A DNA stretch of 64,000 nucleotides, taken from the NCBI GenBank assembly GCA_913061475.1, contig CAJXUN010000002.1, forward strand, positions 1 to 64,000, in the 5' to 3' direction. The position numbers and the translations under genes were made by a program. Below are positions 41,901 through 49,405 of the stretch, piece after piece; position 1 is the stretch's first letter, and each line of letters starts with the position of its first letter. Under the pieces are notes generated by a model that had not been told where the DNA came from, did no database searches, and saw only the letters and a program-made list of their open reading frames with translations. This stretch comes from an uncultured Colwellia sp. GTDB lineage: Bacteria > Pseudomonadota > Gammaproteobacteria > Enterobacterales > Alteromonadaceae.

Positions 41901-42750
41901 TACAGGAAGCCTTAAGGGAGCTGTAGTTGGGGCGTTTAGCGCTGCCGCATTCTATGGAATAGGCCAGCACTTCAAAGGGCTTGCAGCAGCAAACGGTGCA
42001 GAGGCAGTAACTTATGAGTTTGGTGGGAACATGCTCACTTCTGGTCAAATAGCAGGCCAAATAGCAAGTCATGCAGTTACAGGCGGTGTAATTTCTACAT
42101 TAAGTGGAGGAAAGTTTGGACATGGATTTTTCTCCGCTGGTGTAACTAAAGGACTAGGTGGAGCATTTTTACCAGGTGGTGAAAACTTGACTACAGGTGA
42201 AATTGTTGGAGGCACTGTAATTTCTGCGGTAATTGGGGGTACTGCTTCTAAAATTTCAGGCGGTAAATTTGCAAATGGAGCATCAACCGCAGCTTTTCAG
42301 TATATGTTTAACCAAGTAGCTAAGAGTACATTTGGAAAAACTAAAAAGAAAATAACGAGACGCGTCTTCAGGAATGGCAAAGGAGTTACTTCAGAACGAG
42401 AGCTAGGCAAGCCAAAATGGGTAGGTATTCAGGCTGCGGGACCTTTAGTTGATAAACTTGCTAAATTGCCAAGTCATTTAACCCTAGCTGTGAATTTAGA
42501 GGTCTTAGTCCAAGAATATGGTACTTATGAATTGGTTGAAGTTTTTGAAGTCGAATACACCTATAAGGTTTCTCGTGATGGTACTTATGACTACAATAGT
42601 GAAATATTGAATATTGGCCCAGAAATACCCACAGGGGAAACGAGCTGGATGTTTACGGGGCAATCAACAGGCTTTTCACCTATTGATGTAAGAGGGTGTA
42701 TATTCTCATGTGAGGGATACGGAGCTGGAGTTTTCGGAAATGGTGGATAA
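35959..42750 (+). CDS. Exported SpvB/FG-GAP/RHS-repeat protein with variable C-terminal tip
   Basis: The 2263-residue protein has a Sec signal peptide (MKCRISLLLLFLTSLSVNSFA) and an SpvB-like domain (residues about 25-320). About seven FG-GAP/VCBS calcium-type repeats follow (DLNGDGYSDIVY, DYNGDGQRDLL, DVDGDGLEDIV, to near residue 760), then a TcdB-middle-like segment (GRGLLGFEALRTTDN), many YD repeats and an RHS core end (GRIYDPTLGRFLQADP, YVLNNPLSYTDPSGY). After residue 1934 comes a 329-residue tip, glycine-rich (GGVISTLSGGKFGHGFFSAG) and then unrecognised. This is a polymorphic-toxin layout with self-encapsulating shell. A Pro-Asp linker interrupts the shell near 1595-1610. The second ATG is chosen for the signal peptide; the first is four codons upstream. 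Confidence 0.88.
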   Translation: MKCRISLLLLFLTSLSVNSFASTYVGQTNGSFRVDESGSATYSIPLNIPAGIAGVQPQLGFSYSSNSGDGLMGRGWSLSGASAISRCAKNLTSDNEQGNISHSANDRLCLNGQRLVTWGNQHNKNLSNNSYWAAGKYHTEIDNFSIVTAHGNTSQGPSAFTVETKSGEIHYYGLASNVTGNDSMGQPMTIGLKIYGGASESSSDAFVNAGNANLAKTWALKAIKDVKGNYIVFRYHEDAVKGEHYLKEVHYTGRTDGKSPFARVLLNYIDNPKLFVGWSVGSPVSMSKLLDSVTVYQDHEVYRHYALDYFTSSVLEEKNYLEAIQECTDKNKYNCLPATMFGWQKPAEKSTSYIWRTEPETGYRYKVAVTENFAPFNEYPSTKGRSDNRDYNHVIDLNGDGYSDIVYTSGSYWYASLGPSYTNNIRLTSTGVSKKAYAKTIDYNGDGQRDLLVANSETSNWMIISYVPSINLVEGCETEAGYEHVCHPFTQNSNLTVVNTGVRATGLEGNAQVADVDGDGLEDIVFRKNGHLEAYLNNGGNGSFIHDSSISNLSSSSSKFFEGNITRKTANIKTASGIDVNGDGRTDLVIKVGTRSGYCNLNSFIDTKYDCESIQGVWTVENTSTYKLLVSDGSNYNDKQTLGNYKTLKAADLNGDGYTDIMYQKGSRWYYRLSNGIEFLSQQSTSFNTSDALSHMMHFIDLNSDGRADVLYPTSSTNWQVMLSRPSTSADRVIFEKRGTKTVDKNAAVRFGDMNADGKLDLLTSTNDNGWKTYLASNPNRKDHVIDKITSGWGVETAISYKNITDSEVYFRQNSSFNANSDYFSPKAAFYVVDNVNTQTKTNSNVSVSYQYGGLLLHKKGRGLLGFEALRTTDNQSGIVTETAYHQQWPFTGMPLSTLQMKDNVILSSSKNELKQRGTASGGLMPYVYSSTDKSNILGSDDNSYEISTTENVFTYDNFGNVKTSIVTVSDAENSQNKLITTTTNTYGSSVLYQQKGRLTHSTVNKKLYQNSSLNSNISRQSSFDYYAGSFLLKSSTISPENNKTKQTTAYVYDPAGNKVETWSTAAKNSVGSSFETRKSYTNYGSRYRYISSVKNHLNESATFTYNGVSASSVTGLIDYADTTDANGIKSRKYQNLLGQVTQSRLYGKAQINSYTYQDYCANTSCANTYAFVRIRALADGKPEKQKFLDAWGREIESRVKLQDGSWRVSKTTYDQQGRVKRNYEPGKNSASSYYSEPTYDALGRVTSNRQANGGFVEMAQYGKQSFTTNAKGQRTETVKNYLGQTSSVFDTIGNELRYQYNAYGQLLNVRAINRSNINSLRTTNTYGAYGEKLTTNDQDKGLWRYSYSGFNELLSQTDAQSQTVSFSYDILGRKVRRYDASGTVCWDMGNNNDRATYSVGKLKTLRYFEGQNQSCSTTSSPSYQQSQTYYSYGLPYQQTLKVDGANYTSAATYDNYHRVYTQSYPAKNFTVRKIYQNGYMTKQLNHRTGRVYQHVESVNGRGQATTVKYGNGTSESRSYQASTGWLKGLDANSGTLTLHGFDYDYDTIGNLTDRDVFFGVGSSSNFAEHYSYDDLNRVTRRSIAISNAGGGTGLDPVDPIDPIDPTDPCDGSGGGNLLLSQSMMKVTSGVNKGFAIPGPTPPPECLLSAQVNTVNASTSDNTNNQYYQLPSSYRMNENYRYDDWGNITYKQNTGYYKYDTNKTNRLLGVYQYSNFTGQQSYNFSYDNNGNVKNDGKRTSDYTNFDKPYLITQDTSKTAFSYGPNREVYKRLDTRGGKQTKTLYLGGYEQVKLPSGVIEHKFYVGNVVITERSNNANDEFYLHKDHQGSTTSITNASGMVVQQFIYDPWGKQYNVHSNGIFSAYSSPGISRGYTGHKMVNDMDIIHMNGRIYDPTLGRFLQADPHIQAPSNSQSYNRYAYVLNNPLSYTDPSGYFFNKLFKGLNKMFGKFAPFVGIAIMFIPGMQGIGGAMLKGFLAGGIATGSLKGAVVGAFSAAAFYGIGQHFKGLAAANGAEAVTYEFGGNMLTSGQIAGQIASHAVTGGVISTLSGGKFGHGFFSAGVTKGLGGAFLPGGENLTTGEIVGGTVISAVIGGTASKISGGKFANGASTAAFQYMFNQVAKSTFGKTKKKITRRVFRNGKGVTSERELGKPKWVGIQAAGPLVDKLAKLPSHLTLAVNLEVLVQEYGTYELVEVFEVEYTYKVSRDGTYDYNSEILNIGPEIPTGETSWMFTGQSTGFSPIDVRGCIFSCEGYGAGVFGNGG

Positions 42751-43210
42751 AGTGAAAATTAGAAATCAATCAATTTTATTGTTGCTTTTAGTCCTAACAA
42801 CCTTCGGCTTGGTGAAAGGAGTTAATTTCGTCACGTTGGAATACATGAACTCTAATAGTGAGTATAAACAAACTTATGAATCTAAGTTTGAAAAAGGGTA
42901 TTTAACAGAAAAAGAGGTCGGAGAATTAAAAGGGCTTGAACAAGCCTATATTAATGACTCAAAGGCTAGAGCGGAACGACAAAATAAATTTTACGGAACA
43001 TTGCTTTTTGGAATGATTATTTTGTTATTACTCAGTTTTTTCTTAAGTAAAACTCTCTTAATAATAGGGAGTACTCTAATAGTTACAATAACTGTTTTGG
43101 TAACAGCTTTTCTTGCAAGTAGCTTGTGGCAAAGTCTCTTTTGGGGATTGTTTTTTTATGCTGGAATTTGGCTAGGCCAACGTGGGAAAAGATTAACCCC
43201 ACCAAATTAG
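42740..43210 (+). CDS. Small multi-pass membrane protein, candidate immunity protein for the RHS tip
   Basis: The 156-residue protein has a hydrophobic segment at residues about 8-25, a charged soluble stretch (residues about 30-85) and two to three further membrane helices (TLLFGMIILLLLSFFL, LIIGSTLIVTITVLVTAFLA, LFWGLFFYAGIWLG). It overlaps the RHS stop by 11 bases if the ATG is used; a GTG two bases after that stop, with GGTGGA upstream, is an equally good start. The tight coupling to an RHS gene and the lack of any known enzymatic motif suggest an immunity protein protecting against a tip that acts at or across the membrane. That role is inference. A hairpin terminator follows. Confidence 0.7.
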   Translation: MVDKVKIRNQSILLLLLVLTTFGLVKGVNFVTLEYMNSNSEYKQTYESKFEKGYLTEKEVGELKGLEQAYINDSKARAERQNKFYGTLLFGMIILLLLSFFLSKTLLIIGSTLIVTITVLVTAFLASSLWQSLFWGLFFYAGIWLGQRGKRLTPPN

Positions 43211-43264
43211 TTGCCCGAAGGTTTGGCTTCTTTGGGAGCAAAGTTAAAGCGTAGCCAAGCAAAC

Positions 43265-43290
43265 GAAAGCCAGCAGTTGCTGGCTTTCTT
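43265..43290 (+). terminator. Terminator after the candidate immunity gene
   Basis: The stem GAAAGCCAGC / GCTGGCTTTC with the loop AGTT is followed by TT and AT-rich sequence. The T tract is short, so strength is moderate. Confidence 0.65.
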
Positions 43291-43359
43291 AATTATGGTG
43301 ATGTATTCATCACACATATTGTTTATATAAAGTTTTAGTAAGTTTTAAAAGGTATAGCC

Positions 43360-44133
43360 TTGAATCCATTTGAACACCTCACAAAAGAAAGGCAAGAAGC
43401 CGAGCGAGAACTGCAAGAGTTAGTATCATCGGTAAATGCAGAAGCGTTGCTGTCTTCCATGATTGCTCAACTTATTTTCGTACCTACTGGTTCAGGCTTT
43501 GGTGATAAGTATGGTAATCACCCCGCTATGTTAGAAACATTAGCTAAACATTGTATCCCTAAATTTGGGGATAATAATGATACAAAGTTACCAGCTCCTA
43601 TTACCCAACACTGTTACGGCTTACTTGAAAAAATATTTCACAGCAAAATGTTTGAAGGGTTTGATGACCCTGAAAAAGAAAAAGCTAAGACGCCACTCGC
43701 GTTGCAAATGAAAATGCACTCTGAAGTTGTTAGAGGCTCAGCTTTTCCAGAACAAACGGCTCATAAAATACAAACTATTCAAGGCAACTTTGATAAATGG
43801 TTTGAGAAAAAGCTTGGGTTATCGCCAACAAGAGCAGCTGCCATTGTATACGCATTGGTTAGCCAATCAGAGTCAATAGCGACTGAGTACACACCGTTTT
43901 GCAGAAAAGAAGCGGAAACTTCTAAGGCAATTTTTAACGAACTTCGGGCTAAGAAAGATAAAACTGAAAAAGAGCAAGGGTTTGTTGACTATCTTTCTCA
44001 CGCAGGTGAAGACGGTGCTTTTATGTTTGGCTATGTTACATATCAAAATGAAGTAATGCCTGATGTATTACCTACAGATTTGCTAGTGCTTGATATAGAG
44101 CCAAATAAAAGGGGTCAGAGCCGTTTTAAGTAA
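43360..44133 (+). pseudogene. Unknown gene truncated at its 3' end by the transposase element
   Basis: The frame encodes 257 residues, but the last eight or nine (ending KRGQSRFK) are read from the left end of the transposase element, so the native C-terminus is lost. The protein is soluble and charged (FEHLTKERQEAERELQELV, TAHKIQTIQGNFDKWFEKKLGLSPTRAAAIVYAL), with no motif I recognise. The start is TTG with AAGGT about seven bases upstream. It is probably cargo of the decayed island beside tRNA-Ile2. It could still be expressed, but as a fusion to element-derived residues. Confidence 0.65.
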
Positions 44134-44159
44134 CCTATACTGAAAGAAAAATCTTTACA

Positions 44160-44789
44160 GTGGGTTATTTCATGCCAAGAAAGCCAAGGGTATCATTAGC
44201 AGGGGTAGCGGAACATGTTATCCAACGGGGCAACAATCGCCAAGCCATTTTTGCTTGCGAAGATGACATGAAAGCTTATGTTACTTGGTTAAAGCAATAC
44301 AGCAAAAAATATAAAGTGGCTATTCATGCTTGGGTATTGATGACCAATCATGTGCATATATTGTGTAGTCCCTCGTCTCATTCTGCGATTTCACAAATGA
44401 TGCAGTCCTTAGGGCGAATGTATGTAATGTGTTTCAATAAATCTTACAAACGCTCCGGTACGCTGTGGGAAGGAAGATATCGCTCTTGTCTGGTTCAAAA
44501 TGAAGAATATTTACTGGCACTATATCGTTATATTGAACTTAACCCCGTCAGAGCAGGCATGGTGCAAGAGCCAAGAGAATACAGTTGGTCCAGTTACCAA
44601 TGTAATGCCTTGGGTAAGCAAAGCGATTTACTCACGGCACACCCTATTTACTTGGGCATCAACGAGGATGCTAAGTTGAGACAGGCGGCTTATCGGGCGT
44701 TATTTACTCACCATGTTGAGCCAACATTAATTGAAGATATTAGAAAAGGAATAAAAGGGGTCAGAGCCGTTTTAAGTAACCTATACTGA
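44160..44789 (+). pseudogene. REP-associated tyrosine transposase, 5' copy, truncated
   Basis: The 209-residue product has the intact HUH/Y1 core: the N-terminal AGVAEHVIQRGNNRQAIF, the metal-binding LMTNHVHILCSP, and YRYIELNPVRAGMV with the candidate nucleophilic tyrosine. The C-terminal region is replaced from about residue 195 by translation of the internal element end (GIKGVRAVLSNLY). An ATG four codons in (MPRKPRVS) is the more likely start because a TTG or GTG begins the longer frame. The catalytic core may still fold, but the DNA-binding tail seen in the second copy is lost. Confidence 0.85.
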
Positions 44790-44805
44790 AAGAAAAATCT
44801 TTACA

Positions 44806-45519
44806 GTGGGTTATTTCATGCCAAGAAAGCCAAGGGTATCATTAGCAGGGGTAGCGGAACATGTTATCCAACGGGGCAACAATCGCCAAGCCATTTTTGC
44901 TTGCGAAGATGACATGAAAGCTTATGTTACTTGGTTAAAGCAATACAGCAAAAAATATAAAGTGGCTATTCATGCTTGGGTATTGATGACCAATCATGTG
45001 CATATATTGTGTAGTCCCTCGTCTCATTCTGCGATTTCACAAATGATGCAGTCCTTAGGGCGAATGTATGTAATGTGTTTCAATAAATCTTACAAACGCT
45101 CCGGTACGCTGTGGGAAGGAAGATATCGCTCTTGTCTGGTTCAAAATGAAGAATATTTACTGGCACTATATCGTTATATTGAACTTAACCCCGTCAGAGC
45201 AGGCATGGTGCAAGAGCCAAGAGAATACAGTTGGTCCAGTTACCAATGTAATGCCTTGGGTAAGCAAAGCGATTTACTCACGGCACACCCTATTTACTTG
45301 GGCATCAACGAGGATACTAAGTTGAGACTGGCGGCTTATCGGGCGTTATTTACTCACCATGTTGAACCAACATTAATTGAAGATATTAGAAAAGCGACGA
45401 ATAAAGGGTTAGCCCTAGGAAGTGAGAGCTTTAAGCTTAGAGTGCAAGCGTTAAGTGGCAGGTCTGTCGTTGAACGAAAAAGAGGAAGGCCTGTCGGTTG
45501 GAAAAAGGAGGGAAACTGA
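44806..45519 (+). CDS. REP-associated tyrosine transposase, 3' copy, full length
   Basis: The 237-residue product is the complete version. It has AGVAEHVIQRGNNRQAIF, LMTNHVHILCSP (HUH histidines), SGTLWEGRYRSCLV, YRYIELNPVRAGMV and a basic C-terminal tail (SVVERKRGRPVGWKKEGN) that should contact DNA. It cuts and joins single strands at the element ends through a tyrosine intermediate. It matches the first copy except for three base changes near the 3' end (Ala/Thr, Gln/Leu and one silent). MPRKPRVS four codons in is the likely true start. Confidence 0.9.
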   Translation: MGYFMPRKPRVSLAGVAEHVIQRGNNRQAIFACEDDMKAYVTWLKQYSKKYKVAIHAWVLMTNHVHILCSPSSHSAISQMMQSLGRMYVMCFNKSYKRSGTLWEGRYRSCLVQNEEYLLALYRYIELNPVRAGMVQEPREYSWSSYQCNALGKQSDLLTAHPIYLGINEDTKLRLAAYRALFTHHVEPTLIEDIRKATNKGLALGSESFKLRVQALSGRSVVERKRGRPVGWKKEGN

Positions 45520-45551
45520 ATGCTTAATTTAAAACGGCTCTGACCCCTTTT

Positions 45552-46081
45552 ATGCTGCAAAGACGTTTCACTGTTTCTAAACTACCTTTATTAGCAATTG
45601 GGTTCAGAATATCAATGACCATTTTAGGTTTAACTAAATGAATGGGGATGTTTGCTAATTCAGGTAATACATGTCTTTCTAAATTTCGCCACGCATGGTT
45701 TGCGGTTTCTACTTTTACTTGCTGTTGTTTCAGCAGTAACCATTTACCCGCAACTTTGCCAAAAGTACTTTCTAATTCTTCTTTGGCTAACTCGGCTACT
45801 TCTTCACGATGAGATTTAGGATCTATATCTTTAGCGAGTAATTCACGAGCATCGCGTTTCTTTTTTCGTGCATCTGCAAGAGTCACGCTAGGGTATGTAC
45901 CTAAGCTAATACTTGTGCGTTTTTTGGTATATGGCTTGAAGTAATCGAGTAACCAAGTTTTTGTGCCATTAGGTTTTACTCTTAATTGTAACCCTTCACC
46001 GTCAGATAACTTATAAAGCTTATCTTTAGGTTTGGCTTGTTTTACTTCTGTATTCGTTAACGGAGTTGCTAATTTTGCCAT
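45552..46081 (-). pseudogene. Tyrosine integrase, N-terminal fragment (DUF4102/P4-type)
   Basis: About 176 integrase residues remain. They comprise the N-terminal arm domain (LTNTEVKQAKPKDKLYKLSDGEGLQLRV, TWLLDYFKPYTKKRTSISLGTYPSVTLADARKKKRDARELLA) and the start of the SAM-like core-binding domain (TFGKVAGKWLLLKQQQVKV, HVLPELANIPI). The frame then enters the transposase element (SIKGVRAVLN) and stops at 45524. The catalytic Arg-His-Arg-Tyr half is missing, so it is inactive. It lies 165 bases from the 3' end of tRNA-Ile2 and in the same direction, the classical position for an island integrase. Confidence 0.9.
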
Positions 46082-46246
46082 TTTAGTAGTACCAGAAATC
46101 GTTATGTTTAGTAGTACTACTAACTGTACTACTAAAAAATGCGAATGTCACCGTATGGCAAAGTACATGGAAGAACACTAAATAGTTGGGTTTTAAACGT
46201 TTTTATTGGCTTGTAGGGCGATTTGGAACAAAGGAGAACAATGAAA

Positions 46247-46323
46247 TGGTGGCCCCTCCCTGACTTGAACAGGGGACCTGCCGATTATGAGTCGGATGCT
46301 CTAACCAACTGAGCTAAGGGGCC
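46247..46323 (-). tRNA. ileX: tRNA-Ile2 (anticodon CAU, lysidine-modified)
   Basis: The minus strand reads GGCCCCTTAGCTCAGTTGG and forms a full cloverleaf: acceptor stem GGCCCCT pairing with AGGGGCC, the D-loop AGCTCAGTTGGTTAGAGC, anticodon loop CTCATAA, T-loop GTTCAAGTC and an encoded CCA. The body resembles E. coli ileX, which carries CAU modified to lysidine and reads AUA, rather than elongator or initiator tRNA-Met. The 3' end faces the truncated integrase, so it is the probable island attachment site. Confidence 0.9.
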
Positions 46324-46496
46324 ATACTTTCTACATGCCTTAATATACGCGAGAGGTCTATCAAAGCGGCGAGAAGTATAAGCATTTTTTATTTTATTGT
46401 CACCACTATAATGTTAAAAAACCTGATAAATGAGTCTGATAGTTCAATAGTTGAGCGATTTAGGCGCCAACCCAGTCGCTCAACTATAAAAATAGC

Positions 46497-49253
46497 TTAT
46501 TTATACTGTCGTCTAATAAATACTAAAGTTAGTGTCAGAATTAAATAGCCTAATGAACCACTACCTGACGATTTGTCCTCTTTTGGTGTCGGTGTTGGCA
46601 ATGCGACAGGGACGGCAATAACTGTCAATGTTATGCTTGCTTCGCTAGATAAGCCCTTAGAGTCGGTTGCTGTGAATGAAAGCATTACATCACCTTCTAC
46701 CGTTGGGGCGACAAAATTTGCTGTTAAGTTAGTAGCGTTGTTTAGTGTAATACTCGTGCCGGCTGTTTGCTGCCATAAATAGGTCATTGGATCATTTTCA
46801 TTATCTGCTGCTGTTGCAGTTATGTTAACCGTAGCACCCGTATTTACTTCTCTGTTTTCAGATAATGTTACGGCAGGCGCCGAATTACTATCGTCGTCTG
46901 AAATAGTGACCGTGTATTGTGTGATGGTACCTAAGTTACTGCCTGCGATCGGAGATAAAGTAACGGTAAAGGTTTCATTATCTTCATTTTCTATATCATC
47001 AATAATGGTGACGCTAATGCTTTTTTCTGCTGAGTCACCATCAGCCCAGCTCACGGTTCCTGAAGCCGATTCAACATCTTCACCAATAACAGCTGTACCA
47101 GAACTTAGTAAATAAGAGGCTGATACTGCACCTAAAGCGCTGCCTTGACGTGCAATGACTATATCGAGCGTACCTTGGTTTTCAGGTACTGTGGTTTCGG
47201 TTGCTGTGAAGGCTAACGAACCCGTGTTATCGAGGCCATCAATATTAACAGTTAAGTAGCTGTTGCTGCCTAATGTAGCGCTATTACTTGGTTGGCTTAA
47301 GCGAACATAGAATGTTTCTTTAAATTCTTGCCCGCTTGGATCGCTTGCAATATCAATATCGATGGTTTTATCTGCTACGTCATTTGCGGCCCAAGTTAAT
47401 GTGCCAAATATCGGGGTATAATCTCTGTTTTCTTGTGCGCTGCCTGGCAGTAGTTGATATGCAACACTGATGGCTTGATCTGGAGCACTAGCGTTATTGC
47501 GCTGCACATTAACGGTTAGTGTTTCGCCTTGATTCGCGTTTATAGCATTGTCCGAAAAGGTTATTTTACCTTGACTAGACTCTTGTGTGCGGTCTTTTAA
47601 AATATACAAACCACTGCCAATGTCACTGACTAATAAATTGCCAGAAGGTAAAAAAGGGTAAGTGCCCCAAGCGCCATTGAACCCCGGATTATTTGACGGT
47701 GTATAAGTATCAAAAAAACCAATGGTTACAGGGTTTGCCGGATCTGTGATATCAAGTACTGTTAAGCCGCGTTCATAGTTTGACATGTAATAGCGGTTGC
47801 CACGGACAAAGCCATTGTGGTCGATGGCACGTGTAGGGCCGGTCCATTGGCCTACTTGTGTCGGATTATTCAGATCCGCAATGGAGAAAATACGTACGGT
47901 AGAATTTAAACCGCCATCTTTTTCATCAAACTCATCATGCAAAAATATATGCTGTTTATCTTCTGTGCCCCAACCAGAGTGCACATACTGATTACTTTTA
48001 GACACGTCGTTATATTCACCAGTACCTAGTAAGGTTGTTGCCGAAGCGTCAGTGATATTCCATAGTTTCATTTCTTTTTCGTTAAAATCAATAAAAACCG
48101 TACAGCTATCACTTTGACTATTACATTGGCTGTCTTTTCGACTATCGGTAATGTTTATCGACGCACCGTCATGCGTATAGCCTGAGCCAAAATAATTATT
48201 GCTTAATGCGCTAAGTGTTGCTGGCGTTTTTAATGAATAGCTATGAAATGCACCACCAAATTTGTTACTACCGATCAGCTGTAAACTCGGAGTTAAACCC
48301 GGTAAGGCAATATTGAGAGTGTGGTCAACATTGGTGATGTAAACATTATGTGCTTTAGTCACCACTCTGTTTTTTTCAACCAAAGTTACTGAATTCGGCA
48401 GTTGATTTAAATTAATAATGGTAACGTAGTCAGTTGCACTATCGACGGTGGCATAAGCATAAGCTTGCCACGCGTTAATGTTACTATCAAAGTATTGATA
48501 AACTTTAATATCACGCCAACTGGAATTAAGGCCTGAAATAGTACCCACTTCCACAGGGTTTTCAGGGTCGGTAACATTAACGACAGCTACGCCATTACGT
48601 AAACCAATCAGGGCATATTCGTCACCGGTATTTAAATCAACATGGCCCCAAATATCGTTAGCAGAGCTCGGTCGGCTAGAAAATGCACTTAATGGCATAT
48701 GGGCAAGCAAGTCGATATTGTTACAGTCAAAACTTCCAGCTGAGCCGCCAACACAATCTACCCCACTTTGTGCTTCACTTAAAGTGTAGTAACTATCAAG
48801 TTTACTTTTTAAGGCTTTGCTTTCAGGACTATTCTCGGCAAATAGTGACTTGCCATCCGCCAGTACAACAAAACCTTGTTGACGCAAAGGCTCGGCCATA
48901 TCAACTGGAATGTTTTTGAGCTCAGTTGGGTTGGTGTTCGGGCTTTGGCTCTGAAAATGATCGAAACGGTTGTAACCACCAAAAATGGGTACTAACGCAC
49001 TTTTCAAATAAAATAGCTCTTCACTTGAATTAACGCTATATTCGCCAGCAGAAACCAATATTTTGTCGCCTTTATTGGCTTGCTGAACAGCATAGGCAAT
49101 TGTTTGACAAGGCCTGAGTACTTGATCGCATTTTCCAGTGTCTTTGCCTGTTTGGGCGACAAAACGTGCTTTATCATGCTCAGAATGTGCAAATGTTAGC
49201 TGGCTATTGACGACTGCCACCATAACAAAAAATATCCATGTTAACCGCAACAT
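46497..49253 (-). CDS. Choice-of-anchor B family surface protein with Calx-beta domains and GlyGly-CTERM tail
   Basis: The 918-residue protein has a signal peptide (residues about 1-22, ending LTFA), a short right-handed-helix-like segment (GKCDQVLRPCQTIAYAVQQA) and a large LVIVD-repeat propeller (EYALIGLRNGVAVVNVTDPENP, RGLTVLDITDPANPVTIGFF). Two Calx-beta domains (SVAYQLLPGSAQENRDYTPI; SASYLLSSGTAVIGEDVESA) and a PKD-like domain follow. The C-terminus SSGSGSLGYLILTLTLVFI plus RRQYK is a GlyGly-CTERM sorting signal, expected to be cut by rhombosortase and surface-attached. It is divergent from the MbnP/MbnH pair across 152 bases. Confidence 0.88.
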   Translation of the reverse strand: MLRLTWIFFVMVAVVNSQLTFAHSEHDKARFVAQTGKDTGKCDQVLRPCQTIAYAVQQANKGDKILVSAGEYSVNSSEELFYLKSALVPIFGGYNRFDHFQSQSPNTNPTELKNIPVDMAEPLRQQGFVVLADGKSLFAENSPESKALKSKLDSYYTLSEAQSGVDCVGGSAGSFDCNNIDLLAHMPLSAFSSRPSSANDIWGHVDLNTGDEYALIGLRNGVAVVNVTDPENPVEVGTISGLNSSWRDIKVYQYFDSNINAWQAYAYATVDSATDYVTIINLNQLPNSVTLVEKNRVVTKAHNVYITNVDHTLNIALPGLTPSLQLIGSNKFGGAFHSYSLKTPATLSALSNNYFGSGYTHDGASINITDSRKDSQCNSQSDSCTVFIDFNEKEMKLWNITDASATTLLGTGEYNDVSKSNQYVHSGWGTEDKQHIFLHDEFDEKDGGLNSTVRIFSIADLNNPTQVGQWTGPTRAIDHNGFVRGNRYYMSNYERGLTVLDITDPANPVTIGFFDTYTPSNNPGFNGAWGTYPFLPSGNLLVSDIGSGLYILKDRTQESSQGKITFSDNAINANQGETLTVNVQRNNASAPDQAISVAYQLLPGSAQENRDYTPIFGTLTWAANDVADKTIDIDIASDPSGQEFKETFYVRLSQPSNSATLGSNSYLTVNIDGLDNTGSLAFTATETTVPENQGTLDIVIARQGSALGAVSASYLLSSGTAVIGEDVESASGTVSWADGDSAEKSISVTIIDDIENEDNETFTVTLSPIAGSNLGTITQYTVTISDDDSNSAPAVTLSENREVNTGATVNITATAADNENDPMTYLWQQTAGTSITLNNATNLTANFVAPTVEGDVMLSFTATDSKGLSSEASITLTVIAVPVALPTPTPKEDKSSGSGSLGYLILTLTLVFIRRQYK

Positions 49254-49405
49254 CAGATAGTCCTTATGTTAATAAAATGTTATATATATCACTTTAGCGC
49301 ATTTGAATTACTTTTTACATCATTGCTTTTCAGTTGCTTTACTTTTAACTTTTATGAAAATCATCATTTTCATCTTTTAAGCTTAATAATGATTAAGCAG
49401 GACTT

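Larger units (their letters stand above)
44105..45553. mobile_element. RAYT/IS200-type element with an internal tandem duplication
   Basis: The element is bounded by perfect 25-base inverted ends: ATAAAAGGGGTCAGAG... at 44105-44129 and its complement at 45529-45553. A third copy of the left end sits inside at 44751-44775. Two Y1-type transposase genes lie in tandem with an exact 646-base offset; the first is cut off where the internal left end begins. The GGGGTCAGAG terminus is typical of a transposase family widespread in Gammaproteobacteria. Genes on both outer flanks are truncated at the element edges. Confidence 0.88.

Noticed and set aside
42710-42739. GTG start that would extend the candidate immunity protein by ten residues
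   Set aside because: The added residues are charged, overlap the RHS gene and lack a ribosome binding site, while closer starts fit the membrane helix better.
45354-45560. Minus-strand frame opposite the transposase 3' end
   Set aside because: It is antisense to a well-supported transposase gene and runs through the element end; no independent support.
46247-46323. Assignment of the CAU tRNA as elongator or initiator tRNA-Met
   Set aside because: The body and acceptor stem (GGCCCCT) resemble ileX-type tRNA-Ile2 rather than either tRNA-Met.
35335-46323. Search for attR of the island as a repeat of the tRNA 3' end
   Set aside because: No convincing second copy was seen by eye down to 35 kb, so no attachment repeat is listed.
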